DNA of 64,000 nt from Natronosporangium sp035305625 (GTDB lineage: Bacteria; Actinomycetota; Actinomycetes; Mycobacteriales; Micromonosporaceae). The notes beneath the pieces are model-generated. The model worked only from the letters and a program-made list of their open reading frames with translations. It was not told the origin of the DNA and ran no database searches. The DNA lies in NCBI GenBank assembly GCA_963809545.1, contig CAWEKD010000007.1, positions 558,001 to 622,000 of the forward strand, read 5' to 3'. The position numbers and the translations under genes are program-made. Shown here one piece after another: positions 1 to 8,287 of the stretch (position 1 is the first letter of the stretch; every line of letters starts with the position of its first letter).

Positions 1-566
1 TGTTCGGAGTAGATCTTCTTGTAGGTGTCCACCAGCGCCCGCAAATCTTCCGCGGTCAGGTCCAAATCGTTGGTGGTGCCCTTGGCCAGCTTGGCGGCGT
101 CCAGTGCCTGCTCGAACAGCTCCCCCGGCACCCCGGAGACGGTCTTGCCGAACATCTGCACCAGCCGGCGGTAGGAGTCCCAAGCGAACCGCGGGTTACC
201 GCTCTGCTGGGCCAGGCCGTGCACGCTCCGGTCGTTGAGACCGACGTTGAGCACCGTCTCCATCATCCCGGGCATGGAGAACTTGGCACCGGAGCGGACC
301 GACACCAGCAGCGGATCGGATGGGTCGCCCAGCCGCTTGCCCATCTTCTCTTCCACTCGGGCCAGTTGCTGGCTGACCTGCTCCGCCAGCTCCGCCGGAG
401 CCTGGCCAGTCTGGAGATAGACCTTGCACGCCTCGGTGGTGATGGTAAACCCGGGAGGTACCGGCAGACCCAGGTTGGTCATCTCGGCCAGGTTGGCGCC
501 CTTACCCCCGAGCAGATCCTTCAGGTCCTTGTTGCCTTCCGCGAAGTCGTACACGTACTTCGGCAT
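1..566 (-). CDS. ppdK: Pyruvate phosphate dikinase, N-terminal part (cut by window edge)
   Basis: Pyruvate phosphate dikinase interconverts pyruvate, ATP and phosphate with PEP, AMP and pyrophosphate in the cytoplasm. Only about the first 188 residues are present; the rest lies beyond base 1. The protein opens MPKYVYDFAEGNKDLKDLLG and continues GGKGANLAEM, the glycine-rich start of the PPDK/PEP-synthase nucleotide-binding domain. VSVRSGAKFSMPGMMETVLN follows around residues 90-110, the typical PPDK phosphate-contacting segment. The ATG at 564-566 is the natural family start. No frame break is visible in the part shown. Nothing lies immediately upstream within 180 bases. PEP synthase is less likely because the GMMETVLN segment is PPDK-like. 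Confidence 0.93.
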   Translation of the reverse strand, partial: MPKYVYDFAEGNKDLKDLLGGKGANLAEMTNLGLPVPPGFTITTEACKVYLQTGQAPAELAEQVSQQLARVEEKMGKRLGDPSDPLLVSVRSGAKFSMPGMMETVLNVGLNDRSVHGLAQQSGNPRFAWDSYRRLVQMFGKTVSGVPGELFEQALDAAKLAKGTTNDLDLTAEDLRALVDTYKKIYSE

Positions 567-754
567 CCTGCGGCCTCCCACGGTGTGCTGCCACGGCGCA
601 GTTACGGGTTCGCAAGACCTGCCGACCGGTTTCGACTACCTGATCGACCGGCGCTACCGCGTGCTGCGGTCCAGTTACAGGGGCCAACTCTAGACGAGCA
701 GGCCGCCTAGTTTGGGCTTCCACACCAGGTTAGGAAGGCTTCTGACCCGAATGG

Positions 755-1528
755 TCAACTCCTTCGGCTCCGCTTGGACTGCGTCACATGGACGTCGCGT
801 TCGGCCTGCTCCCGCAGCCGCTCCGCTTCCTGAATCAACTCCACCAGCCGACCCGGCCACTCCGGGGGGTGAGCCACCTGTGCTCGCAGCCGCGCTATCT
901 CCTGCCGCGCTTCCCGCAGTTCGATCCGCAGCTGCGCGGCCGCCGCCAGTTTCTGGGTGACCGCGGCCAGTCGTGCCGTCAAGTTCTGTAACGCGTCCGC
1001 CACCTGCTGCCGGTTGTATCCCCAGAACTCCAGCGCGAAGTCCTCCAGCCGGACCTCCTGGCTGACCGGTACCTCGTCCGAGGGACCACCGGCGGTGGCC
1101 AGCACCTCGTCAACTGCCCAGTCAGGATCCGCCTCAGGCCGGTGATGGTCCCGGTCATCCGGTTCCGACCGATGGTCGCTCCGGCGGTCCAGCTTGTGGG
1201 ACGTGGTCCCTTCGTGCATCGCTCTGTCCTCCCCCTCACGTGCGGCGGGTGGGCCGGGCCGGGAACGGCTCCCCAGACCGGTCCACTCGCAACATGCCGA
1301 CCAGCGCGACCGCCGTGGGTCCCACTCCGCCCGCGCGCCAGCGGGATCGGGCATCAGCGGATCAGCCGCGGGCGGCTCCCCCGCCGGCGAATCGGCGGTT
1401 ACCGCCGCCAACACCGCCAGCGCCGCCACGGTCACAGCCATGAGCAGCAGCAGGGCCCGCTTGGTCGATGCGCCGGGGCCGTATCCAAGCGCCGCCGCAC
1501 CGCGAGCCAACCGCCGTGTTGCGTCCAT
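755..1528 (-). CDS. DivIVA-like coiled-coil protein, possibly membrane-anchored
   Basis: 257 residues if translated from 1528. Residues 24-43 form one hydrophobic segment (ALLLLMAVTVAALAVLAAV). Residues 44-103 look disordered. From about residue 160, EDFALEFWGYNRQQVADAL resembles the N-terminal motif of DivIVA/GpsB-type polar proteins, followed by a long Ala/Arg/Glu coiled coil to the C terminus. Two starts look usable: 1528 (GAGGAG six bases upstream) and an in-frame ATG at 1217-1219 (GGGGAGG about eight bases upstream). The latter would give a soluble protein of about 154 residues that keeps the whole coiled coil. The function is not known; a role in polar growth or scaffolding is inference. 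It stands alone between ppdK and a divergent gene. Confidence 0.6.
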   Translation of the reverse strand: MDATRRLARGAAALGYGPGASTKRALLLLMAVTVAALAVLAAVTADSPAGEPPAADPLMPDPAGARAEWDPRRSRWSACCEWTGLGSRSRPGPPAAREGEDRAMHEGTTSHKLDRRSDHRSEPDDRDHHRPEADPDWAVDEVLATAGGPSDEVPVSQEVRLEDFALEFWGYNRQQVADALQNLTARLAAVTQKLAAAAQLRIELREARQEIARLRAQVAHPPEWPGRLVELIQEAERLREQAERDVHVTQSKRSRRS

Positions 1529-1764
1529 ACCGGCTCCTCAGCCTGCTGCCGTGAACCGACCGCCGGCCCGCCCCACCCGATGGAAGCCGAAGCGTCCTCA
1601 CCAGGGGGCGTGCCTAAAACCGCTGGTCCGAGGCTGAGGTTACCGATTCTTACGAGATTCTTTCATAAAATCGCATTATTACGATATGGCGGCACTTCCG
1701 GTACTCGGTGTGGTATCGGGCGATGCTACGTGCGCCTGCGCGGCCAGTGTGGGACCATCACGGA
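1529..1764. other. Intergenic region between divergent genes, AT-rich for this genome
   Basis: This 236-base gap separates the DivIVA-like gene (minus) from the YbhB-like gene (plus). Bases about 1640-1690 are clearly A/T-richer than their surroundings and contain TTCTTTCATAAAATC and TACGAT-like segments, as expected for a promoter region. I could not assign a convincing -35/-10 pair. No RNA gene or further reading frame is evident. Confidence 0.4.
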
Positions 1765-2292
1765 ATGAATCTTGATCGTCCGATGGCACCGGATCCGTAC
1801 GCACTCCTTCCGGTGGTGCCGACCTTCGTGCTGACGAGTAACGACGTCACCGACGGCCAACCGATGGACCAGAAGTTCGCGCACAAGAGTGCGGGCGGCC
1901 AGAACCTCTCCCCCCACCTGGCCTGGGCCGGCTTCCCCGAGGACGTCGCCGGCTTCGCCGTGACCTGTCTGGACCCGGACGCTCCCACCGGCAGCGGGTT
2001 CTGGCACTGGCAGCTGCTCAACGTGCCCGCATCGGTCACCGAACTACCCACCGGTGGGCCGTTACCCAGCGGATCCTTCTGCACCCGGAACGACTTCGGT
2101 GACCCGGAGTACGGAGGGCCCGCGCCGCCGGCCGGCGACCGCCCCCACCGCTACATTTTCGTCGTCCACGCACTGAACACCGCACACCTACCGGTCACTC
2201 CGGATACCCCGGCGGGGCAGGTGGGCTTCCACCTCACCTTCCACACCATCGCCCGGGCGATCATCCGGCCCACGTACCAAATCCCGGCCTAA
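1765..2292 (+). CDS. YbhB/YbcL family (PEBP/Raf kinase inhibitor-like) protein
   Basis: 175 residues, usual for the prokaryotic phosphatidylethanolamine-binding-protein family. The anion-binding pocket motifs are present: CLDPDAPTGSGFWHW (the family D-P-D-A-P and G-x-x-H pattern) around residues 74-88, and later HRYIFVVHAL. The ATG at 1765 begins MNLDRPMAPDPYALLP. A further upstream frame exists, but it has no better ribosome site and runs into the likely promoter. There is no signal peptide, so the protein is cytoplasmic. The physiological role of bacterial YbhB proteins is poorly defined. It stands alone and converges on glyS across a strong hairpin. Confidence 0.9.
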   Translation: MNLDRPMAPDPYALLPVVPTFVLTSNDVTDGQPMDQKFAHKSAGGQNLSPHLAWAGFPEDVAGFAVTCLDPDAPTGSGFWHWQLLNVPASVTELPTGGPLPSGSFCTRNDFGDPEYGGPAPPAGDRPHRYIFVVHALNTAHLPVTPDTPAGQVGFHLTFHTIARAIIRPTYQIPA

Positions 2293-2305
2293 TGTGCGCC
2301 TTGAC

Positions 2306-2347
2306 GAAGGTGCCCTCCCGGCACACCATCGCCGGGAGGGCACCTTC
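2306..2347. terminator. Bidirectional terminator hairpin between the ybhB-like gene and glyS
   Basis: A perfect 17-bp inverted repeat: GAAGGTGCCCTCCCGGC at 2306-2322 pairs with 2331-2347, leaving an 8-base loop (ACACCATC). It sits between the stop codons of convergent genes (2292 plus, 2365 minus) and can fold in either transcript. There is no proper U-tract, as is common in actinomycetes. Confidence 0.85.
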
Positions 2348-2364
2348 CTTATGGCCTCGTGGCG

Positions 2365-3738
2365 TCAGGGAAGCCGGTCGAGCAGGTAGCGCTCGACCGC
2401 ATCGATGGAGATCCGCTCCTGGGCCATGCTGTCCCGATCGCGGACGGTGACCGCGTTGTCGTTCAGGGTGTCAAAGTCGACGGTGATGCAGTACGGGGTG
2501 CCGATCTCGTCCTGCCGGCGGTAGCGCCGCCCAATCGCCTGCGTGTCGTCGAATTCGACGTTCCACCGCTTACGCAGCGCGGCCGCCAGATCCCGCGCCT
2601 TGGGCGACAGCTCAGGATTCCGCGACAGTGGCAGCACCGCCACCTTCACCGGCGCCAACCGCGGGTCGAACCGGAGCACTGTCCGCTTGTCCACCCCGCC
2701 CTTGGTGTTCGGCGCTTCGTCCACATCGTACGCCTCAAGCAGGAACGCCAGTAGCGCCCGGGTCAACCCCGCGGACGGCTCGATCACATACGGGATCCAG
2801 CGCCGACCCGCCTCCTGGTCGTAGTACGACAGGTCCACTCCGGAGTGCTTGGAGTGCGTGGCCAGGTCGAAGTCGGTCCGGTTGGCGATCCCCTCCAGCT
2901 CGGCGAACTCGGCGCCGCTGAACCCGAACCGATACTCGATGTCCACGGTCCGTTTGGAGTAGTGGGACAGCTTCTCCTTCGGGTGCTCGTACAGCCGCAG
3001 GTTGTCCGGGGAGATGCCGAGATCGACGTACCAGTCCCAGCGCTGCTGCAGCCAGTACTCGTGCCACTTCTCGTCGGTGCCGGGCTCGACGAAGAACTCC
3101 AGCTCCATCTGCTCGAATTCGCGGGTGCGGAAGATGAAGTTGCCTGGAGTGATCTCGTTCCGGAAGCTCTTGCCCACCTGGGCGATGCCGAACGGAGGCT
3201 TACGCCGGGACGAACTCATCACGTTCTGGAAGTTGATGAAGATGCCCTGGGCGGTCTCCGGACGCAGGTAGTGCATCCCCTCCTCGCTGTCGACCGGGCC
3301 CAGGTAGGTCTTCATCAAGCCGTTGAACAGCCGCGGCTCGGTGAACCGGCCTCGCGTACCACAGTGCGGGCACGCGACCTCGGTCAGCCCCTCCGGAGCC
3401 CGGCCGTGCTTGGCCTCGAACGCTTCCTCCAGGTGGTCGACGCGGAACCGCTTGTGGCAGGACTGGCACTCGGTGAGCGGGTCGACGAACGCGTCCACGT
3501 GCCCGGAGGCCACCCAGACCTCTCGGTTCAGCACCACCGCCGAGTCGAGCCCGACCACGTCCTCGCGCTCTTGCACTATCGCCCGCCACCACTGGCGGCG
3601 AATGTTCTCCTTCAGCTCGACTCCGAGCGGTCCGTAGTCCCACGCCGACCGGCTTCCGCCGTAGATCTCACTGGACGGGTACACGAACCCCCGCCGCTTG
3701 GCGAGGTTGACGACGGCGTCGACACGGTTTTCCGCCAC
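2365..3738 (-). CDS. glyS: Glycyl-tRNA synthetase, class II alpha2 type
   Basis: 457 residues, the normal length of the single-chain homodimeric bacterial/archaeal-type GlyRS. It charges tRNA-Gly with glycine in the cytoplasm. N-terminal SSEIYGGSRSAWDYGPLGVE is the family opening. A CxxC-containing insert (CQSCHKRF, CPHCGTRG) follows. Class II motif 2 appears as GKSFRNEITPGNFIFRTREF. Motif 3 is GLTRALLAFLLEAYD. The C-terminal anticodon-binding domain begins around residue 350. The ATG at 3736-3738 begins MAENRVDAVVNLAKRRGF, in agreement with relatives. It is transcribed alone towards the hairpin at 2306-2347. Confidence 0.97.
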   Translation of the reverse strand: MAENRVDAVVNLAKRRGFVYPSSEIYGGSRSAWDYGPLGVELKENIRRQWWRAIVQEREDVVGLDSAVVLNREVWVASGHVDAFVDPLTECQSCHKRFRVDHLEEAFEAKHGRAPEGLTEVACPHCGTRGRFTEPRLFNGLMKTYLGPVDSEEGMHYLRPETAQGIFINFQNVMSSSRRKPPFGIAQVGKSFRNEITPGNFIFRTREFEQMELEFFVEPGTDEKWHEYWLQQRWDWYVDLGISPDNLRLYEHPKEKLSHYSKRTVDIEYRFGFSGAEFAELEGIANRTDFDLATHSKHSGVDLSYYDQEAGRRWIPYVIEPSAGLTRALLAFLLEAYDVDEAPNTKGGVDKRTVLRFDPRLAPVKVAVLPLSRNPELSPKARDLAAALRKRWNVEFDDTQAIGRRYRRQDEIGTPYCITVDFDTLNDNAVTVRDRDSMAQERISIDAVERYLLDRLP

Positions 3739-3866
3739 GGAACGCTCCTCAAGTCACCGCCGGCTGGCTGCCGGCGCTGGTCTGGTCAGTCTGGTCATGG
3801 GTACGGCTGTAGCGTACGGGCCGCCGCACCGCGAACGCACTCGGGTTACGCATCCCGCGCCAGCCG

Positions 3867-4484
3867 TCATTCGTCTGGTACCCGGCCGCACACCTCCAAC
3901 TCCCCGGTGGAGGTGTTCTGCGCCAGCGGGATCTGGAACTGCTCCGTGTCCCCGTTGACGTAGGTGATGGTCACGGGGACATCCAGCTCCCCGCTGTCCG
4001 GGTCGAACGGGTCGTCGCCGCTGGTGACCTGCAGATCACCGATCTCATACTCCTGGATCCGGGGGGCGGTCGAGACCCGATGGATGAACTCCGGGAGGGA
4101 CGAAGCCCGCTGATCGGCCTCACACCGCAGCTCGTACGCCCGCTCCCAGTCCTCCTGCCGGCGAGCCTCCAAGTAGTCCCGGACCGCTCGCTGGGCCTGT
4201 TCGTTGAGCGCGTGCTGCCCCAGCACGACCAGGCCGCCGACGGCCACCCCGCCGATCCCGCAGCAGGCGGCGAGGAGCCCGCCGGCGACTCCCAGTCGGA
4301 GCCACATCCGGGCCTGTCGGCCTTCGACCGGCGCCGCCACGAACGGCGGCTGCACCCCCGGCCCCGGCGGGGGCGGCGGAGGGGGCGGGGTTCCCGGCGG
4401 AGGGGGCGGGACTCCCGGTGGACCCCACCCTCCCGGCGGCCCCGCGGAGGCGGTGGGGGGGACCGCAGGCTCCGGGGCGGTCAT
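3867..4484 (-). CDS. Proline-rich single-pass membrane protein of unknown function
   Basis: 205 residues. Residues 1-52 are a cytoplasmic Pro/Gly-rich tail (runs of prolines). Residues about 62-88 form one membrane segment (GVAGGLLAACCGIGGVAVGG). The outer domain begins AVRDYLEARRQEDWERAYEL and continues to about residue 200, ending with a Cys pair possibility (CEAD, VCGR). This arrangement recurs in many actinobacterial small membrane proteins with an NTF2-like outer domain; that fold is inferred. The start ATG (4482-4484) overlaps the stop of the upstream monooxygenase-like gene (ATGA), implying translational coupling. Function unknown. Confidence 0.8.
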   Translation of the reverse strand: MTAPEPAVPPTASAGPPGGWGPPGVPPPPPGTPPPPPPPPGPGVQPPFVAAPVEGRQARMWLRLGVAGGLLAACCGIGGVAVGGLVVLGQHALNEQAQRAVRDYLEARRQEDWERAYELRCEADQRASSLPEFIHRVSTAPRIQEYEIGDLQVTSGDDPFDPDSGELDVPVTITYVNGDTEQFQIPLAQNTSTGELEVCGRVPDE

Positions 4485-4825
4485 GACCGGCTCCCCGCGT
4501 CCGCCACGTCGCTGCGATGGACCGCCACGGCGCCCCCCGGGTCCGCGTCGGCGAGCACCTCGTACGCGGACGGCTCATCCTCGGCCTGCGCGAGCAGCGG
4601 CACCGCCTCCACCCGGACGTCAAAGTTGCCCAGCGCTCGCCGGTAGGCGCCGACCGATTCCCACCGCGTCACCAGGCACCACCGGGTGGGGTCGTCCAGC
4701 GCGCGGACCAGTTCTCCGCCCAGGTAACCCGGCTGGGCCGCCAACGCCGTCAGTGCCGCGTGTGCCCGCGCCGTGAACTCAGCGGTACGCTCGGACGCTA
4801 CGACGAACCGGTTGAGCGCGAGCAC
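4481..4825 (-). CDS. Antibiotic biosynthesis monooxygenase (ABM) domain protein
   Basis: 114 residues from a GTG at 4823-4825. It begins VLALNRFVVASERTAEFTAR and includes LAAQPGYLGGELVRALDD and RWCLVTRWESVGAYRRAL, the usual order of strands and helices in the dimeric ferredoxin-like ABM fold. I chose the GTG because GGGGGGATT lies just upstream and the family starts with this strand; an in-frame ATG at 4852 would add nine atypical residues. Such proteins are small heme- or quinone-related monooxygenases or stress proteins; the substrate is unknown. Its stop overlaps the start of the next gene. It is divergent from the small membrane protein at 4887. Confidence 0.8.
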   Translation of the reverse strand: MLALNRFVVASERTAEFTARAHAALTALAAQPGYLGGELVRALDDPTRWCLVTRWESVGAYRRALGNFDVRVEAVPLLAQAEDEPSAYEVLADADPGGAVAVHRSDVADAGSRS

Positions 4826-4886
4826 AATCCCCCCTCGCGTAGTCACGACCATCGGGTGTCCAGCCGAGCCTAACGAACGAGCAAAG

Positions 4887-5156
4887 ATGACGACGAACGA
4901 CAACGAACCCCCGGACCTACTGCGGCGATTGTCCCGCCTGAACCCGACCATGGTGGTGTTTGCGGTACTGGCCTTGTTCATCGGGGTACTGCTGCTACCG
5001 GACCAGCTCGGGGCGATCCTGATCCTGCTCCTGGTGGCGGGGTTGGTGTGGCTCTTGTCCAAGACCTGGCCGGTGCTGAGGCCGACGGCCCGCGGGCTAC
5101 GCCTAGCGGTGATCGCGCTGCTGCTGCTGATCGCCGGAACGAAGCTGTTCGGCTGA
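4887..5156 (+). CDS. Small hydrophobic membrane protein
   Basis: 89 residues beginning MTTNDNEPPDLLRRLSRLNP, then three hydrophobic stretches at about 21-39 (VVFAVLALFIGVLLL), 43-60 (LGAILILLLVAGLVWLL) and 71-88 (LRLAVIALLLLIAGTKLF). The ATG at 4887 follows AACGAGCAAAG, a weak ribosome site. It lies 67 bases before znuA on the same strand. The candidate Zur operator between them suggests separate control. No known family is recognised; function unknown. Confidence 0.7.
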   Translation: MTTNDNEPPDLLRRLSRLNPTMVVFAVLALFIGVLLLPDQLGAILILLLVAGLVWLLSKTWPVLRPTARGLRLAVIALLLLIAGTKLFG

Positions 5157-5187
5157 GTCGGACCGCCTTTTCCGGACCTATGCGAAT

Positions 5188-5204
5188 TTGGCAATCATTA
5201 TCAA
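5188..5204 (+). promoter_or_regulatory. Candidate Zur operator upstream of znuA
   Basis: TTGGCAATCATTATCAA is a 17-base imperfect palindrome centred on C5196: TTG..AAT mirrors ATT..CAA, with two mismatched pairs. It resembles Fur/Zur-type A/T-rich boxes, is strikingly A/T-rich here, and lies 20 bases before the znuA ATG. A zur gene lies downstream in the same cluster. Assignment rests on pattern and position only. Confidence 0.45.
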
Positions 5205-5223
5205 CAAGGGGCAAGGTAGGGCC

Positions 5224-6172
5224 ATGGCGAAAGCATCCCTGCCGGTCGCGTGGGCGGCCGCGCTGCTCATCGGTGCCGCGGCGTGCTCCCCAGGGGCGGC
5301 CGATGACGGCCGGTTGCCGGTGGTGGCGGCGTTCTACCCGCTGCAGTTCGTGGCCGAGCAGGTCGGCGGAGAGCACACCACGGTGACCAGGCTGACCGCT
5401 CCCGGGGTGGACGCGCACGACCTGGAGCTCGCCCCGTCCCAGGTGGCCGAGGTCAGCCAGGCCGAACTGGTGCTCTACCTGTCCGGGTTCCAGCCGGCGG
5501 TGGACGCCGCGGTCGCCGAACACGCCGGTGAAGCCGGCTTCGACGTGGGCACCGTACCCGGCCTGCTGCAATGACGCCGCGCCGGCCCCGGACTCCGACC
5601 ACCACGACCATGACCATGACCACGGCCACGATCACGGCCACCAGTCCATGGGGCCGGATCCGCACGTGTGGCTGGACCCGCTCCGGTTCGCCGACCTCGC
5701 CGACGCGGTGGCGGACCGCCTGGCCACGCTGGACCCGACGCACGCCGCCGACTACCGGACCGGCGCCGCGCGGCTACGGGACGAGCTGACCGCGCTGGAC
5801 CAGGAGTACACCGAGGGGCTGGCCGACTGTCAGCGGCGGGAGATCGTGGTCAGCCACGCCGCATTCGGTTACCTCGCCCACCGGTACGACCTGCGCCAGG
5901 TGGCGGTCACGGGGCTGTCTCCGGAGGCGGAGCCCACCCCCGGCCGGCTGGCCGAGGTGATCACCCAGGCGAAGGCGCACGGCGCCACCACCATCTTCTT
6001 CGAGACGCCTGGCCAGCCCGGCGGTGGCGGAGCGTCATCGCCGCGCGAGGTGGGCGCCGAGTCGGCGGTGCTGGACCCGATCGAGGGGCTCGCCCCCGAC
6101 TGCGACGACGACTACTTTGCTCTCATGCGCGCCAATCTGGCCGCGCTGCGATCCGCGTTGGAGTGCTCGTGA
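5224..6172 (+). pseudogene. znuA: Zinc ABC transporter substrate-binding lipoprotein, frameshifted as sequenced
   Basis: Frame one from ATG 5224 gives an N-terminal lipoprotein signal with lipobox GAAAC (Cys about 21) and the start of a cluster-9 zinc-binding protein (VVAAFYPLQFVAEQVGG). It stops at about 5574. A second frame then supplies the His-rich loop (HHDHDHDHGHDHGH), the zinc-ligand segment DPHVWLDPLRF, the second histidine in VVSHAAFGYLAHRY, and the C-terminal VLDPIEGLAPD. The join lies near 5566-5574 (one extra or two missing bases). Around 6008-6045 a third frame restores LASPAVAE, implying two more compensating indels. The mature protein would be about 310 residues, anchored outside the membrane and delivering Zn to ZnuB. 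The stop overlaps the znuC GTG. This is either a sequencing problem or real decay. Confidence 0.8.
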
Positions 6173-6956
6173 GCGTCTCCACCATTCCCATGGTCTCCAA
6201 GCCCATGTCGGTGAGCGCACCGGTCGTCGAGGTGGACCGGGCGGTCGCCGGCTACCACGACCGGGCGGTGCTGCACGGGGTCTCGCTGCGGGTCGCATCG
6301 GGGGGAGGTGGTGGCCATCCTGGGCGCCAACGGCTCCGGCAAGTCCACCCTGCTGCGGCCCTGCTCGGACTGCTGCCGCTGACCAGCGGCAGTGTCCGCT
6401 TGTTCGGCGCCCCGCTGCCGCGGTTCCGGCACCGCGGACCGGATCGGATACGTGCCCCAGCGGCTCGGCGCCGGCAGCGGCGTGCCCGCCACCGTCACCG
6501 AGCTGGTCAGCTCCGGTCGGCTGGCCCGTCGCCGGCTTCGCCTGCGCCGCTGGGGGGCCGGCGACCGGGCGGCGGTGGCGCGGGCGATCGCCGCGGTGGG
6601 GCTGGCCGACCGGGCCGGTGACCCGGTGGCCACCCTCTCCGGCGGGCAGCAGCAGCGGGCGATGATCGCCCGGGCGCTGGCCACCGAGCCGGAGCTGCTG
6701 GTGCTGGACGAGCCCACCGCCGGGGTGGACGCCGAGAGCCAGCGGCGCGTTCGCCGCGGTGCTGCGCGGATTCGTCGCCGGCGGCGGCACGGTGGTGCTG
6801 GTGGCGCACGAGCTGGGCCCGCTGGCCCCGCTGGTGGACCGGGCGGTGGTGCTGCACGAGGGCCGGATGGCGCACGACGGCGCGGTGCCCGCCGGCCGGG
6901 CACCACGCCGACCGGACGCACGACCACGTCCACCCGCACGCGCCGGCCGAGCCTGA
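6169..6956 (+). pseudogene. znuC: Zinc ABC transporter ATP-binding protein, multiply frameshifted as sequenced
   Basis: The GTG at 6169 overlaps the znuA stop and follows GGAG. All ABC ATPase hallmarks are present but spread over three frames: Walker A GANGSGKST (about 6325-6352), signature LSGGQQQRAMIARAL (about 6634-6680), Walker B LLVLDEPTAGVD (about 6697-6735), and the switch histidine in VVLVAHELG (about 6790). Frame changes are needed near 6300 (a run of six G where five fit), 6358 (one base missing), 6432, 6746 and 6897 (one extra base each). A His-rich tail (THDHVHPHAP) continues after the last shift, so the true end may be the TGA at 6987-6989 overlapping the znuB ATG. It would energise ZnuB for zinc import. 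Confidence 0.75.
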
Positions 6957-6985
6957 CCGGGCACTGGTGCGGCGGGGGGCGCCCG

Positions 6986-7862
6986 ATGAGCGTCTTCACC
7001 TACCGTTCATGCAGTACGCGCTGCTGGGCGCGCTGATCACCGGGCTGGCCGCGCCGGCGCTGGGCACCTACCTGGTGCAGCGGCGGCTGGCGCTGATCGG
7101 CGACGGGATCGGGCACGTGGCGCTGACCGGGGTGGCGGTGGGGCTGCTCACCGCCAGCTCGCCGGTGCTCACCGCGATGCTGGTGGCCGCCGCCGGCGCG
7201 GTCGCGATCGAGCTGGTCCGGGCCCGAGGCCGCACCTCCGGCGACGTGGCGCTGGCCGTGCTGTTCTACGGCGGCATCGCCGGCGGCGTGTTCCTGGTCA
7301 GCCTGTCCGCCGGCAACACCACCGCCAACCTCAACGCCTACCTGTTCGGCTCGCCGCTGACCACCTCCCGCACCGATCTGCTGGCGATGGCGGTGCTCGG
7401 CGGGCTGGTGCTGGCGGTGACGCTGGGGCTGCGGCCGTGGCTGTTCGCGGTCTGCCACGACGAGGAGTACGCCCGGGTGAGCGGGCTGCCGGTCCGGGCG
7501 CTTGAACCTGCTGCTCGCGATCACCACCGCGGTCACGGTCACGGTGGCGATGCGGGCGGTGGGGCTGCTGCTGGTCAGCGCCCTGATGGTGGTGCCGGTG
7601 GCGACCGCGCAGCTGGTGGCCCGGGGGTTCCGCTCCACCCAGCGACTGGCGATGCTGATCGGGCTGGTGGTCGCCGGCGGCGGGGTGGTGATCGCCGGCG
7701 TGTACGACACCGCTCCCGGCGCCACCATCGTGCTGCTGGCGATCGCGGCGTTCGCTGGTCACCACGGCTGGCGCGGCTCTGGCGGCGGCGGCGGCGCCCG
7801 GGCGCCGGAGCGGCGACCGGAGCGCGGAGCGAGCCGCCCGAGGTGGTGCTGGTAGCCGTTGA
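6986..7862 (+). pseudogene. znuB: Zinc ABC transporter permease, frameshifted as sequenced
   Basis: The ATG at 6986 starts MSVFTY, then one base must be missing near 7003 to continue as PFMQYALLGALITGLAAPAL in the next frame. One extra T near 7503 interrupts SGLPVRAL-NLLLAITTAVT. A third shift near 7757 separates IAAFAG from VTTAGAALAAAAA, which ends at the TGA 7860-7862. Reassembled, the protein has about 8-9 membrane helices typical of cluster-9 permeases, including GDGIGHVALTGVAVGLL and AVGLLLVSALMVVPVATAQL. It forms the membrane channel with ZnuC. The stop falls 28 bases before the ArsR GTG. Confidence 0.75.
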
Positions 7863-7890
7863 GCGCGATCAGGCGGTTACGGTGGGGGAC

Positions 7891-8280
7891 GTGAACGGGC
7901 AGGAGGCGTACGAGGCGGCGGGGGAGCTGCTGCGGGCGTTGGCGGCGCCGGTTCGGGTGGCGATCGTGACCGAGCTGGCCAACGGCCACCGCTGCGTGCA
8001 CGAGCTGGTGGACGCGCTGGGGGTAGCCCAGCCACTGGTCAGCCAGCACCTGCGGGTGCTGCGGGGAGCCGGGGTGGTCAGGGGCTCTCGGCGGGGCCGG
8101 GAGATCGCCTACTCCCTGGTGGACGAGCACGTCGCCCACATCGTCGCCGACGCGATCAGCCACGCCGGGGAGACCCGGCCACGCGAGTCGCCCGTCCCCC
8201 AGCGAGCCGCGGCGCCGGAGGTACCACGGCGGCCCACGCGAGCCCTCGCGCAGTCCCGGTCGACACCCCCGAGGAGGTAA
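7891..8280 (+). CDS. ArsR/SmtB-family metalloregulator with an alpha-5 zinc motif
   Basis: 129 residues from GTG 7891 (an in-frame GTG at 7882 is also possible). Winged-helix core: LLRALAAPVRVAIVTELA, CVHELVDALGVAQPLVSQHL (recognition helix) and GREIAYSLVDEHV. The C-terminal helix contains DEHVAHIVADAISHAGE, which fits D-x-H-x10-H-x2-E, the alpha-5 zinc site of SmtB/CzrA-type sensors. A low-complexity Arg/Pro tail follows. SmtB-type sensors repress efflux or linked zur genes in low zinc; mycobacteria have an analogous smtB-zur pair. Intact, unlike the transporter genes before it. It lies seven bases upstream of zur, so probably co-transcribed. Confidence 0.88.
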   Translation: MNGQEAYEAAGELLRALAAPVRVAIVTELANGHRCVHELVDALGVAQPLVSQHLRVLRGAGVVRGSRRGREIAYSLVDEHVAHIVADAISHAGETRPRESPVPQRAAAPEVPRRPTRALAQSRSTPPRR

Positions 8281-8287
8281 TCGCGCC

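Noticed and set aside
4360..4450. GC-rich repeat-like stretch
   Set aside because: Simply proline and glycine codons in the head of the membrane protein; low complexity, not a mobile or tandem element.
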